64,000 nucleotides of DNA from Salinimicrobium terrae DSM 17865 (GTDB lineage Bacteria; Bacteroidota; Bacteroidia; Flavobacteriales; Flavobacteriaceae), in the NCBI RefSeq assembly GCF_000424665.1, contig NZ_KE384223.1, forward strand, positions 96,962 through 160,961. The letters are read 5' to 3'. Below the pieces are notes generated by a model that worked only from the letters and a program-made list of their open reading frames with translations, was not told the origin of the DNA and ran no database searches. A program made the position numbers and the translations under genes. Shown one piece after another: positions 43,701 through 50,584 of the stretch. The stretch's first letter is position 1, and each line of letters opens with the position of its first letter.

Positions 43701-44863
43701 GTAAAGGCTGGCTTACTTTATACCAGGACTTTAATCAACAGTATACACGGGTAGAGAATGAACAGCTGGGGATCAACGCAGAAGTTTCTCTCCTGCCCGA
43801 TTTAACTATCCAGCTTACCGCCGGCAGGTTGTATTCTGAAACTTTTCAGGAGAATTACAGGGTAATTGGGGATCAATATATTCCGCTTACGCCACTCTCC
43901 TTTGGAAACTTTAATATTTCAACCATTCTTCTAAAGACTGCTTTTAATCAAAGTTCGGCAGAATCTTCGGCTACTTTTCAGGAATTCAGAGAAAACAGAC
44001 TTGCAGTGGCAAGAAGACTGGCAATTGAAAACGGGCTGGATCCAAATGAGACCGATGAGCTTGGTTATCCCGTTGGCTTCGGAAAGAATAGTCAGGACGT
44101 TCTGCTTCCGGCGTTTTTAGCTGCTTATTCAGGTGCAGATCCCGATGATGTGGCCCTGGGAGCATTCAGAAGTTTCCCTCTTCCTAACTGGAACCTGAAA
44201 TATACCGGCTTTATGCGCCTGCCATGGTTCAGAGAAAACTTCAGAAGGTTTTCTGTTAACCATGGATATACTGCAGGATACACGGTAAACCGGTTCCAGA
44301 CCAATCTGGACTATGATCCTGCCAACCCTCGGGAAGCAGATCAGGCGGGGAATTATAAAAGTGAATTGTTGTTTTCCAACATTAATCTTACAGAACAATT
44401 TAGTCCGCTTATTCGAGTGGATCTGGAAATGGCAAATTCGATTAAGATTTTAGCCGATGTCCAAAAAGACAGGGCACTGTCATTGAGCTTTGACAACAAT
44501 CTACTTACCGAGATTAGCGGAAATCAATACACCCTTGGGTTGGGGTATCGTTTAAAAGACTTAAAAATTGATACGAAGTTTGGAGGACGACAAAGGATCC
44601 TTAGCAGTGACTTAAATTTTAAGGCAGATGTATCATACCGTCACAATAAAACGGTTATACGATATCTCGACATCGACAACAGCCAGGTGACTGCAGGGCA
44701 GGATATATGGGGGATAAACTTTACGGCAGATTATGCTCTTTCGAAGAACCTGACGGCTTTAGTATACTACGATCACAGTTTCTCGGAATATGCGATTTCT
44801 ACGGCATATCCTCAAACCACCATAAGGTCTGGAATAACTTTGAGATATAACTTTGGAAATTAA
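37709..44863 (+). CDS. sprA: SprA, outer-membrane translocon of the type IX secretion system
   Basis: SprA (Sov in Porphyromonas) forms the giant outer-membrane barrel through which type IX cargo leaves the cell; it is needed for gliding. The 2384 residues match the family's usual length. A signal peptide ends near residue 32 (FTSPSLAQ). Repeated barrel-like segments are visible throughout, for example FDFDQRIQLSLLGNVGERLK near residue 185, which recurs in related form in SprA halves, and VNGDPI/ITGVF-type strands. The C-terminus ends in an aromatic-rich strand GITLRYNFGN. The ruvA-sprA-gcvH order matches Flavobacterium johnsoniae. No frameshift interrupts the frame. No cargo protein with a type IX C-terminal domain is encoded in this window. 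Confidence 0.96.
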   Translation: MTPLEQNYIFRFWLSPSFALLCVLVFTSPSLAQDTIVQQDTTKTGYSLGKIRLPNPNSIVASYTYDPTLDRYIYTETLGRLNVTAPLILTPEEYQDLVIQEEMQQYFQEKSDALSGRKEGTEDGQRDLLPGFYVNSDFFQNIFGGGDIEFIPQGSVALDLGILYSKRDNPAFSPRNRSTFTFDFDQRIQLSLLGNVGERLKVTANYDTESTFDFQNQLKLEYTPTEDDIIQKIEVGNINMPLNSALIQGAQSLFGIKTQLQFGRTTITGVFSEQKSERRTVNVEGGATVQEFEKFAIEYDENRHFFLAHYFRDKYDEALEDYPFINSNVQITRVQVWVTNRTNNVQNLTDTRNIVAIQDLGESPVPGNIGLENPPAGFFNRPANSFADNLNNDLNPFGITGPGESLLTPAIRDVARVESGFGGLQVSEGRDYVKLENARQLEPSEYRLNSRLGYISLNQRLASDEILAVAFQYTVGGEVYQVGEFASDGIDAAGGTGVESSISQNLVVKMLKSSVTNVDEPVWDLMMKNVYNLNAYNLEREDFRMNIVYTDPQPLNYITGIDGVPLPEDVEQTPLLRVFNLDNLNVNGDPITSGDGFFDFVPGITIDPETGAVIFTSVEPFGSYLFNKLDLNPNAGPEIYELPETWNANQQKYVFRALYNTTKTQAEQEQAEKNKFQLRGRYKSSNVEGIPIGAFNVPQGSVTVTAGGRVLQEGVDYVVNYQFGRVQILDEALLASNIPIQVSTENNALFGQQTKRFTGLHVEHLFSENFLMGATYLNLNERPLTQKSNYSYEPINNTILGLNLNYSTELPFLTRWVNKLPNIDTDIVSNLSLSGEVAYLVPGAPKGSEFEGRATTYVDDFEAAQTSIAIDNPLGWELSSVPLGFGGELANGNLATNYKRAKLAWYSIDPIFYGSSRPDGVTDSDLSSYASRRVFLNEIFPNVDVVQGQSQVLYTLDLAYYPGTRGPYNYSPAAAGGNNLTNPSENFGGITRALNSTNFEQSNVEYIEFWMMDPFLYSENAGNNGGKLVFNLGNISEDVLKDGRKQYENGLPVDGGVQNTTPTEFGKVPSNQSLIYAFNTEGQERLNQDIGYDGLSDAEEALEFPTFRSLPDPAADNYDYFLNASGGILERYFDYNGIEGNSPPDVSSTSRGNTTLPTVEDLNRDNTMNTVDSYYEYEIPVFPNMNIDNSRYVTDVKNFSIELPNGQEMPVRWLQFKVPIYEPTAARGGIGDFRSIRFMRMYLTGFEDPTVLRFGTMDLVRGDYRRYTQSLDPDKSDPTNENTTFTVASVSIEENENRQPIPYVLPPGVDREELMNNNTRVRQNEQSLALTVCDLEPQDSRGVYKNFQLDMRQYKNLELFVHAEPLVNRLKWQEGELVAFVRIGTDFTDNFYQIEIPLKPTEFGAASASEIWPAENRMNLSLELLQEVKATVIGNPNFVNTELNFFNEAGEPVTAETPYEVGELRIGIKGNPSFGNVRMLMLGVKNGLSEASSRNLCGEVWFNELRLSELDNEGGWAAIVNMDANVADFANVTATGRKSTVGFGSLEQGPNQRSREDFLQYDVLSNLNMGQLLPPTWGVRIPVSYSYGEELITPKYDPEFLDLELETVLDNAATDEIRDDLRERAEDFTRRQSINVIGLRKERIGDGKPMPYDIENLSVSGSYNQVDHRDFEIEDAFDQNVRVGATYDYTFAPVNIEPLRNVRALDSSAYFALLRDFNFNVFPSNISATSTIFRQYNEQKFREINLPPGFINGIPTLYQRNFLFDWQYTINYNLTKNLRLNFDSSTNRIVRNYLDDENNPDTTTGVWDGFFNVGIPNQHFQSLQLNYDLPLAKIPFLGFLKTTYSYTGNFQWERGSEIYETLEGIPDLGNSVQNSNVHQISANLEMQTFYDYIGFRKRTRPGGAKTIEDRNRAVPTLDRNEPEIPKPADVARLSAGDRTYNTLVGLLTSIRRIQVNYEENNGIFLPGYTNDMGFLGTWNPTFGFTLGSQEEVRYMAARKGWLTLYQDFNQQYTRVENEQLGINAEVSLLPDLTIQLTAGRLYSETFQENYRVIGDQYIPLTPLSFGNFNISTILLKTAFNQSSAESSATFQEFRENRLAVARRLAIENGLDPNETDELGYPVGFGKNSQDVLLPAFLAAYSGADPDDVALGAFRSFPLPNWNLKYTGFMRLPWFRENFRRFSVNHGYTAGYTVNRFQTNLDYDPANPREADQAGNYKSELLFSNINLTEQFSPLIRVDLEMANSIKILADVQKDRALSLSFDNNLLTEISGNQYTLGLGYRLKDLKIDTKFGGRQRILSSDLNFKADVSYRHNKTVIRYLDIDNSQVTAGQDIWGINFTADYALSKNLTALVYYDHSFSEYAISTAYPQTTIRSGITLRYNFGN

Positions 44864-44872
44864 AGAAGGGAC

Positions 44873-44902
44873 TTGACTTAAAGAATTAAAAAACTAACTT
44901 TG
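44873..44902 (+). promoter_or_regulatory. gcvH promoter
   Basis: TTG (44873-44875) and TAACTTTG (44895-44902) are 19 nt apart, an ideal match to the Bacteroidetes consensus, 20 nt before the gcvH ATG. It gives gcvH and the genes behind it a promoter separate from sprA. Confidence 0.75.
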
Positions 44903-44921
44903 TTATATTAAAAAACTAACC

Positions 44922-45302
44922 ATGAATATTCCAAAAGATTTAAAGTACACCAATGATCACGAATGGGTGAAAATTGAAGGAGATGTTGCCACCGTAGGTA
45001 TTACCGATTTTGCCCAGGGAGAATTGGGGGATATCGTTTATGTGGAAGTTGAAACTGTAGATGAAACTCTGGAAAGAGAAGAGGTGTTTGGTACTGTTGA
45101 AGCAGTCAAAACAGTGTCTGATTTGTTTGCGCCACTTTCGGGAGAAATAATTGAATTCAACCAAAGCCTGGAGGACGAGCCCGAAAAAGTAAATTCAGAT
45201 CCTTATGGAGAAGGCTGGATGGTGAAAATTCGGTTTAATGATGCTTCACAGATCGATGATCTTTTAAGTGCCGAGGATTATACAGAAGTTGTTGAAGGTT
45301 AA
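44922..45302 (+). CDS. gcvH: glycine cleavage system H protein
   Basis: The lipoyl carrier of the glycine cleavage complex. The 126 residues show [20 protein letters not shown] at the start and the lipoylated Lys in [20 protein letters not shown] (about residue 63), then the C-terminal GWMVKIRF. The length is standard. The vanZ-like gene overlaps its end. No glycine riboswitch fits in the short 58-nt upstream gap. Confidence 0.96.
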   Translation: MNIPKDLKYTNDHEWVKIEGDVATVGITDFAQGELGDIVYVEVETVDETLEREEVFGTVEAVKTVSDLFAPLSGEIIEFNQSLEDEPEKVNSDPYGEGWMVKIRFNDASQIDDLLSAEDYTEVVEG

Positions 45303-45687
45303 GCTTCTTTTTTTTCTAGCGGCTCTTTGTTATACAATTCTCATCTTATACCTGTCTCTTATTAACCTTGCAGACACGCCTGTACAGGATCTTGGGATGA
45401 GTGATAAGATGCTGCATTTAGGAGCCTATTTTGGATTGGGAATGTTATGGATGCTATTTTGGCTTTTTTCATTTAAGGAAGATAAGTTTTTTAAGAATAT
45501 TGTTGTTATTTCTATAATTTCAATAGCTTTTGGCATCTTTATTGAGGTTCTTCAGGACACAATGACCAGTTATCGACAACTGGATCTTTACGACATTTTA
45601 GCCAATACAATTGGAGTGGTTCTTGCCGGAATTTTGGCTTGGAACTTAAGGAATTATCTAATCAGGTTAAAAGCTAAGATAAATTGA
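45268..45687 (+). CDS. VanZ-like family membrane protein
   Basis: A small integral membrane protein with four hydrophobic segments: about residues 12-31 ([20 protein letters not shown]), 53-68, 76-93 and 112-130. The VanZ-like features are [16 protein letters not shown] (polar His in the second helix) and [25 protein letters not shown], the family's conserved loop. VanZ-like proteins occur widely, and their function outside teicoplanin resistance is unclear. The longest frame starts at GTG 45268 and overlaps gcvH by 35 nt; TTG 45289 or 45292, giving LKVKLLFF as N-terminus, is also plausible. Confidence 0.85.
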   Translation: MPRIIQKLLKVKLLFFLAALCYTILILYLSLINLADTPVQDLGMSDKMLHLGAYFGLGMLWMLFWLFSFKEDKFFKNIVVISIISIAFGIFIEVLQDTMTSYRQLDLYDILANTIGVVLAGILAWNLRNYLIRLKAKIN

Positions 45688-45738
45688 GATTTAATGAAAA
45701 ATTAATTATTTTAGCCAACCTATAATTAAAACGGAATT

Positions 45739-46464
45739 ATGAAACCCAAAAAAAACCCAAAAGCTGATTTATCCAGGAGAAGCATTTTGTTCTTCCAGAT
45801 CGGAATGATCGTGATGCTTTTCATTACCTGGAGGGCGATTGAGTGGAAAACCTACGACAGGGAAGCCATTGATACCGGGATGGTAAATATGGATGACTTT
45901 GAAGAGGAAGATGTGCCAATCACCGAATTGAATACACCGCCACCACCACCACCGCCACCACCACCACCAGCACCCGAGATTATCGAGATCGTAGAAGATG
46001 AAGAGGAAGTTGAAGAGACGGTAATTGAATCTACTGAAACTAACCAGGAAGAGATCGTGGAAGTTGAAGAGGTAGAGGTTGTTGAGGAAGAAGAAGAAAT
46101 TGGGGACGTTCCGTTTGCAGTTATTGAAGATGTTCCGGTTTTTCCAGGATGTGAGAATGAAAGAAACAATGAAGCTCGTAAAAACTGTATGAGTGAAAAA
46201 ATCCAGGATTTCGTAAACCGGAAATTCGATACCGGTTTAGGTAGTGATCTTGGACTTTCGGGGATCAACAGAATTTATGTTCAGTTTAGGATCGAGAAGA
46301 ACGGTAATATTACTGTGCTTGGAGCAAGGGCTCCACACCCACGACTACAGCAGGAAGCTGAAAGGGTAGTGAATTTATTGCCTAAAATGCAGCCTGGAAA
46401 ACAAAGAGGTCAGCCGGTTGGGGTGCTTTACTCTTTGCCCATTACTTTTAAAGTACAAGACTAG
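45739..46464 (+). CDS. tonB: TonB-like energy transducer protein
   Basis: A 241-residue inner-membrane protein that should pass proton-motive energy to outer-membrane receptors. One N-terminal helix (about 14-33; ILFFQIGMIVMLFITW), then an unbroken run of 11 prolines (TPPPPPPPPPPPAPE) with an acidic Val/Glu-rich stretch (about 62-125), which spans the periplasm. The C-terminal TonB domain follows (about 130-241; VFPGCENERNNEARKNC ... ARAPHPRLQQEAERVV ... PGKQRGQPVGVLYS). The proline run is encoded by a CCACC-type microsatellite (about 45938-45970). A decayed second copy of the C-terminal domain lies just downstream. The terminator is at 46485-46514. Confidence 0.92.
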   Translation: MKPKKNPKADLSRRSILFFQIGMIVMLFITWRAIEWKTYDREAIDTGMVNMDDFEEEDVPITELNTPPPPPPPPPPPAPEIIEIVEDEEEVEETVIESTETNQEEIVEVEEVEVVEEEEEIGDVPFAVIEDVPVFPGCENERNNEARKNCMSEKIQDFVNRKFDTGLGSDLGLSGINRIYVQFRIEKNGNITVLGARAPHPRLQQEAERVVNLLPKMQPGKQRGQPVGVLYSLPITFKVQD

Positions 46465-46484
46465 TACTAGTCACTCTTAATATT

Positions 46485-46514
46485 AAATCCCGCACCAGTT
46501 GCGGGATTTTTTTT
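46485..46514 (+). terminator. tonB terminator
   Basis: AAATCCCGC (46485-46493) pairs with GCGGGATTT (46501-46509) around a 7-nt loop, followed by T residues. A diverged copy of the same hairpin occurs at 46738-46764, after the tonB relic. Confidence 0.9.
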
Positions 46515-46574
46515 ATCCAAAATTTTTCCATTGAAGGATATTTAGTAAAAGCGGAATTTATAGAGGTCATGTGA

Positions 46575-46689
46575 GTTCGTGCTCCTCAATTTAAACTTGA
46601 TGAAGAAAACGAGAAGTGTTATAAAGGCTATTCCTGGATTTATTCCCCGAACACAGAGAGGAAGATCTGTAGGAGTAACTTATCTGTAA
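46575..46689 (+). pseudogene. relic of a second TonB C-terminal domain
   Basis: In the 373-nt gap between tonB and remB the plus strand encodes pieces of a TonB C-terminal domain in two frames. From 46575 the frame reads VRAPQFKLDEENEK, matching ARAPHPRLQQEAER of the intact tonB. From 46600, shifted by +1, it reads RSVIKAIPGFIPRTQRGRSV and then GVTYL and a stop at 46687-46689, matching RVVNLLPKMQPGKQRGQPVGVLYS. The start of the domain is lost and an in-frame TGA precedes 46575. It is followed by a second copy of the tonB terminator. It is best read as a tandem duplication of the 3' part of tonB that has decayed by frameshift. Confidence 0.75.
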
Positions 46690-46737
46690 TAATTATCCAT
46701 ATGATGTAAGACTAATGATCTAAAAATTGTAATTTTT

Positions 46738-46764
46738 AATCCCGTACCTGCCTGTGGGATTTTT
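46738..46764 (+). terminator. diverged copy of the tonB terminator
   Basis: AATCCC (46738-46743) pairs with GGGATT (46756-46761) and T residues follow. The sequence around it (AATCCCGTACC...TGTGGGATTTTT) is similar to the tonB terminator (AATCCCGCACC...TGCGGGATTTTT), as expected if tonB's 3' end was duplicated together with it. Confidence 0.6.
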
Positions 46765-46837
46765 ACATCAATGAAATACTTCAGATTTTTAAAATAATGT
46801 ATCTTTCCGTCGTAATCCACTTAGCTTTGTGCAGGAT

Positions 46838-48949
46838 ATGACAAAATATTACCCGCTCCTCATATTACTCTTTCCTTTTTTTGCTTTTTCTCAAACCTTC
46901 ACGGGTGATCCTGAAAGATTTCCGCGTTTTAATGAATGTGAAAACGTTGAATTTCAGGAACAGAGAGACTGCTTCAATAGGATTCTTAAAAGCAGGATTA
47001 GTGAAGAATTCCAGGTGCCTGAGGTTATTTCCGAAGAAAATTACGAGGGAGAAATTATAGTGTTGTTTGAAGTCACCCATGAAGGAAATTTTGAGATAAA
47101 TTATATTGATGCGGCCTATCCCGAACTAAAGGAGGAAATAAAACGCATTTTTGAGACCCTTCCTAAAATTACTCCCGCTTCCTACAACAGTAGGCCAATT
47201 AATATGCAGTTCCGGATGCCGGTAAAAGTTCCTTTGGAAATTGATGAGGTTCCGAATCTGCCTGTGCAGGAAAAGCTGGAAATTGTTCAGACCAGAAATA
47301 AGACTCCACTGATTCAGGAGCAGGTTACAGATGAGTATGATCAGATCGAGTCACTGAATTTTAATCACCCGCGGTTGGAGAGTGAGATAAATATTCCGTT
47401 ATCGCACGAGCTTTACAGTAGGTTTGAAGATGAGGTCAACCGGGTGGGGATTAATTTCCACACTTCCTCCAAACCTTTTATTTTTTCTGAAGTAGAACCA
47501 TATTATAATTTTGAATCTCAGCTTGCCGCTCTTCAAAAGCCGGTTAATTCCTGGGTGGGGAGGAAGTTATGGAATGAGCATCTTTTCAGGTTCCAGGGAG
47601 AGGATTACTGGTTCACTGTAGATTTTGCACTTGATCTGCAGGTGGGCAAAGATTTTGATAGCGACCTGGATGTTACCTACAACAATACGAGGGCTGCTAT
47701 TTTCCAGGGAGGCCTGGGAAAGAACTTGAGCTTCTATTCGGTAGTTTATGAGAATCAGGGAAGATTTGCAGATTATTTTAATCATTATGCTGAATCAATA
47801 AGGCCCGGATCTGAAGGAGCTGCCATAATCCCCGGGCGCGGAATTGCCAAACCCTTTATGGGTCAGGCATACGACTATCCTGTGGCCGAAGGTTATCTTT
47901 CTTTTAGCCCCGGTAAATTTTTTAATTTACAGTTTGGCCATGGCAAAAACTTTATTGGGGATGGTTATAGATCTTTACTCTTGAGTGATAATGCAGCGCC
48001 ATATCCCTTTTTTAAGCTCAACACTACTTTCTGGAAGATCAAATATACTAATACATGGATGTCGTTACGGGATGTGCGGCCGGAGGTGACAGGAGAAGGT
48101 TCCTACCGCACTAAATTTATGGCAAACCACTACCTTAGTTATAATGTCACAAAAAGGCTAAATCTTGGCTTTTTCGAATCGGTAATCTGGGAGAATGATA
48201 ATAATCGTGGTTTTGATCTAAATTATCTGAACCCTGTAATTTTTTACCGTGCTATAGAGTTCTCTACCGGGGCTCAGGCAGGAAACGCGATCATTGGGCT
48301 CACAGGTAAGTATAAGTGGAACAACAGTTTCCTTACTTATGGCCAATGGCTTATTGATGAATTTTCTTCAAGTGATGTATTTGGCGGCGAAGGTAGCTGG
48401 AAGAACAAACACGGTTTTCAAATAGGAACAAAATATTTCAATGCTTTTAATGTGGAGAATCTTCAAATGCAGCTTGAATACAATCAGGTTCGTCCATATA
48501 CTTACTCTCACAATACCATTACTCTTAATTACGGCCACATGAACCAATCCATGGCGCATTTGTGGGGTGCGAATTTTAGAGAACTCGTGGCTATTGCACG
48601 TTATAAAAACGGGAGATATTATGGTCATGTGAAGGCGATTTACGGAGAGCGAGGTTTTGACTTCTTTGAAAACGGAGATTATTACGGCGGAAATATTTAC
48701 CGCACCGAAGATGAGCGCCCCCTGGAAACCGGTGTTCAAATTGGACAGGGAAATACAACCGACTCTTTCTTTGCGCAAACTGAAGTGGGTTATATTGTGA
48801 ATCCTGTAACTAACCTGAAGTTCTTCGGTAGCTTTATATATCGCCATTTTGATCCCCAGGTGAATAGCCTACAGCATTTTGATAATACTACTTACTGGAT
48901 CAACATTGGACTTCGCACAGATATTTTTAACTGGTATTTTGATATGTGA
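46838..48949 (+). CDS. remB: RemB-like gliding motility outer-membrane protein (TonB-C-like plus Wzi-type barrel)
   Basis: A 703-residue exported protein: signal peptide (YYPLLILLFPFFAFSQ), then a domain like a TonB C-terminus (about 20-125; FPRFNECENVEFQEQRDC ... ILFEVTHEGNF-type strand ... AAYPELKEEIKRIFETLPKI). A long region with aromatic-rich beta-strands of the Wzi/capsule-assembly type follows (about 190-703; VDFALDLQVGKDFDSDLD, GHGKNFIGDGYRSLLLSDNA). In F. johnsoniae remB lies in the same neighbourhood as sprA and encodes a cell-surface protein linked to gliding; the assignment rests on this and on architecture. I prefer ATG 46838 over GTG 46829, because that GTG overlaps a -7 box (TAGCTTTG, 46822-46829). 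Confidence 0.85.
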   Translation: MTKYYPLLILLFPFFAFSQTFTGDPERFPRFNECENVEFQEQRDCFNRILKSRISEEFQVPEVISEENYEGEIIVLFEVTHEGNFEINYIDAAYPELKEEIKRIFETLPKITPASYNSRPINMQFRMPVKVPLEIDEVPNLPVQEKLEIVQTRNKTPLIQEQVTDEYDQIESLNFNHPRLESEINIPLSHELYSRFEDEVNRVGINFHTSSKPFIFSEVEPYYNFESQLAALQKPVNSWVGRKLWNEHLFRFQGEDYWFTVDFALDLQVGKDFDSDLDVTYNNTRAAIFQGGLGKNLSFYSVVYENQGRFADYFNHYAESIRPGSEGAAIIPGRGIAKPFMGQAYDYPVAEGYLSFSPGKFFNLQFGHGKNFIGDGYRSLLLSDNAAPYPFFKLNTTFWKIKYTNTWMSLRDVRPEVTGEGSYRTKFMANHYLSYNVTKRLNLGFFESVIWENDNNRGFDLNYLNPVIFYRAIEFSTGAQAGNAIIGLTGKYKWNNSFLTYGQWLIDEFSSSDVFGGEGSWKNKHGFQIGTKYFNAFNVENLQMQLEYNQVRPYTYSHNTITLNYGHMNQSMAHLWGANFRELVAIARYKNGRYYGHVKAIYGERGFDFFENGDYYGGNIYRTEDERPLETGVQIGQGNTTDSFFAQTEVGYIVNPVTNLKFFGSFIYRHFDPQVNSLQHFDNTTYWINIGLRTDIFNWYFDM

Positions 48950-48964
48950 GTCTGTAAAAGCTTG

Positions 48965-48983
48965 AAAATCAACAGCTGATTTT
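48965..48983 (+). terminator. weak A/T-rich terminator after remB
   Basis: AAAATCA (48965-48971) pairs with TGATTTT (48977-48983) around a 5-nt loop and runs into further T residues. The stem is only 7 bp and A/T-rich, but the position directly after the remB stop fits. Confidence 0.5.
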
Positions 48984-49016
48984 TTATGTGATTATGAATT
49001 TTACAGCTTCAGGGTC

Positions 49017-49046
49017 TTGGTAGGAAATAATTAAAAAGTATCTTTG
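49017..49046 (+). promoter_or_regulatory. promoter of ctaB and the second cytochrome oxidase operon
   Basis: TTG (49017-49019) and TATCTTTG (49039-49046) are 19 nt apart, an ideal consensus match. Transcription should start near 49051-49053, only a few bases before the first possible ctaB start codon. Confidence 0.8.
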
Positions 49047-49054
49047 CGCCAAAA

Positions 49055-49966
49055 TTGCCTTTTTTGGAAAACACCCAAGTACATAGTCCTTCAATAACTC
49101 TGGTAAGTGATTTTAAAGAGGTTACCAAGGTGAGGCTGGCTATAAGTGTAGTCTTTTCTTCGGTTGCCGGTTATTTCTTAGGTGCAGAATCAATTGATTT
49201 CCTTACTGTGGTAATGCTGTCAATTGGAGGATACTGTCTTGTAGGGGCTTCAAATGCCTATAACCAGATCCTTGAAAAAGATCTGGACCTCTTGATGAAA
49301 AGGACGAGAAACCGGCCCGTGCCTTCAGGAAGGATGTCCGTTAATACGGCTTTTGTAATTGCCAGTTCCCTTACAGTTTTAGGGCTTATTATTCTTTATC
49401 TTATCAATCCAAAGACAGCGATGTTTGGGGCGATAAGTATTTTTCTCTATGTGAGTGTCTATACGCCACTTAAAACCAAAACGCCGTTATCTGTTTTTGT
49501 AGGGGCTTTTCCGGGAGCTATTCCTTTTATGTTAGGATGGGTTGCCGCTACGGGAGATTTTGGTATAGAACCGGGAACCTTATTCATGATACAGTTCTTC
49601 TGGCAATTTCCTCATTTCTGGGCCTTGGGGTGGTGGTTGTATGATGACTATGCCAAAGGCGGTTTCTTTATGTTGCCTACCGGAAAAAGAGATAAGGGAA
49701 CTGCAGTACAAATAGTTCTATATACTGCCTGGACTATTATCGTTTCCTTAATACCGGTTACTGGTATGACGGGTGCATTATACATTACACCGTTTTCTGC
49801 TATTCTTGTACTTCTCCTGGGGCTGGGAATGCTTTTCTATGCGGTACAACTTTATCGGAAAAGAGATGAAAAATCAGCTAAAAAACTTATGCTGGCCAGT
49901 GTGTCCTATATCACTCTGCTACAAATAATATATGTATTAGATAAATTAATTCGAGTATGGATTTAA
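49055..49966 (+). CDS. ctaB: protohaem IX farnesyltransferase
   Basis: Adds a farnesyl tail to haem b, making haem O for the oxidase. It is a UbiA-family membrane enzyme of up to 303 residues with about nine helices. The two Asp-rich motifs are NAYNQILEKDLDLLMKRTRNRP (cut to NAYNQILEKDLD and MKRTRNRP; about 67-90) and YDDYAKGGFFMLP (about 199-211). The start is uncertain: only TTG codons (49055, 49064) precede the conserved part SITLVSDFKEVTK, and the promoter places the transcript start within a few bases of 49055. So the mRNA may be leaderless. The cox subunit III gene overlaps its end by 10 nt. Confidence 0.94.
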   Translation: MPFLENTQVHSPSITLVSDFKEVTKVRLAISVVFSSVAGYFLGAESIDFLTVVMLSIGGYCLVGASNAYNQILEKDLDLLMKRTRNRPVPSGRMSVNTAFVIASSLTVLGLIILYLINPKTAMFGAISIFLYVSVYTPLKTKTPLSVFVGAFPGAIPFMLGWVAATGDFGIEPGTLFMIQFFWQFPHFWALGWWLYDDYAKGGFFMLPTGKRDKGTAVQIVLYTAWTIIVSLIPVTGMTGALYITPFSAILVLLLGLGMLFYAVQLYRKRDEKSAKKLMLASVSYITLLQIIYVLDKLIRVWI

Positions 49967-50538
49967 CACAAGGAACCCAAGATCATAAGCAGGATCGTGC
50001 CAAAAAAATGATGCTTTGGTTTGGGATCATTAGTATGGCAATGATGTTTGCCGGTCTTACCAGTGCTTACGTGGTAAGTACTAAGCGGCCGGACTGGCTT
50101 ACTGAGCTGCAATTACCAACTGCCTTCTTTTGGAGCACAGCAGTGATCCTGTTGAGTAGTATCACCTTTCATATAGCCATTAAAGCAGTAAAGCAGAATA
50201 ATCGTTCACTGGCAACTTCATGTCTTACTGGAACTTTATTGCTAAGTTTTATATTTATTGCTTTACAATTTCAGAGCTTTAGCGAATTATTGGAAACCGG
50301 GTATTTTTTCACTGGAAGTGCCAGTAGCGTTACCACTTCTTTTTTATATTTAATTGTAGGATCGCATTTAATTCACCTTTTGGGCGGAATTATTGTTCTT
50401 TTGGTGATAATTTATAATCATTTTAAACAAAAGTATTATGCGGGGCAAACACTTGGATTAGAACTTGGTGCTACCTATTGGCATTTTGTAGATGCTCTTT
50501 GGATATACCTGTTTTTCTTTTTATATTTCTTTAGATAA
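49957..50538 (+). CDS. cytochrome c oxidase subunit III-like protein (short form)
   Basis: A 193-residue haem-copper oxidase subunit III family protein with five hydrophobic helices (MLWFGIISMAMMFAGLTSAY at about 20-39, then near 55, 85, 125 and 170). The typical last helices are SHLIHLLGGIIVLLVII and ATYWHFVDALWIYLFFF. It overlaps ctaB by 10 nt and precedes a longer subunit III gene, so the oxidase operon has two subunit III paralogues, as is usual in Flavobacteria. It lacks the first two helices of the seven-helix form. Confidence 0.92.
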   Translation: MDLTQGTQDHKQDRAKKMMLWFGIISMAMMFAGLTSAYVVSTKRPDWLTELQLPTAFFWSTAVILLSSITFHIAIKAVKQNNRSLATSCLTGTLLLSFIFIALQFQSFSELLETGYFFTGSASSVTTSFLYLIVGSHLIHLLGGIIVLLVIIYNHFKQKYYAGQTLGLELGATYWHFVDALWIYLFFFLYFFR

Positions 50539-50584
50539 ATAAAAAACCTATTTTTGCCCATACTTTAAAAATCAAATTCTTTCT

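Noticed and set aside
44864..44921. Possible glycine riboswitch before gcvH
   Set aside because: Only 58 nt separate sprA and gcvH and they are filled by a consensus promoter; there is no room for a glycine aptamer.
45938..45976. CCA/CCG repeats resembling a tandem-repeat or CRISPR-like unit
   Set aside because: They encode the TonB polyproline run in frame; a simple microsatellite with no spacers.
37709..48949. Search for type IX secretion cargo (C-terminal sorting domains) near sprA and remB
   Set aside because: No protein in the window ends with a type A or B sorting domain; RemB and SprA end in barrel strands.
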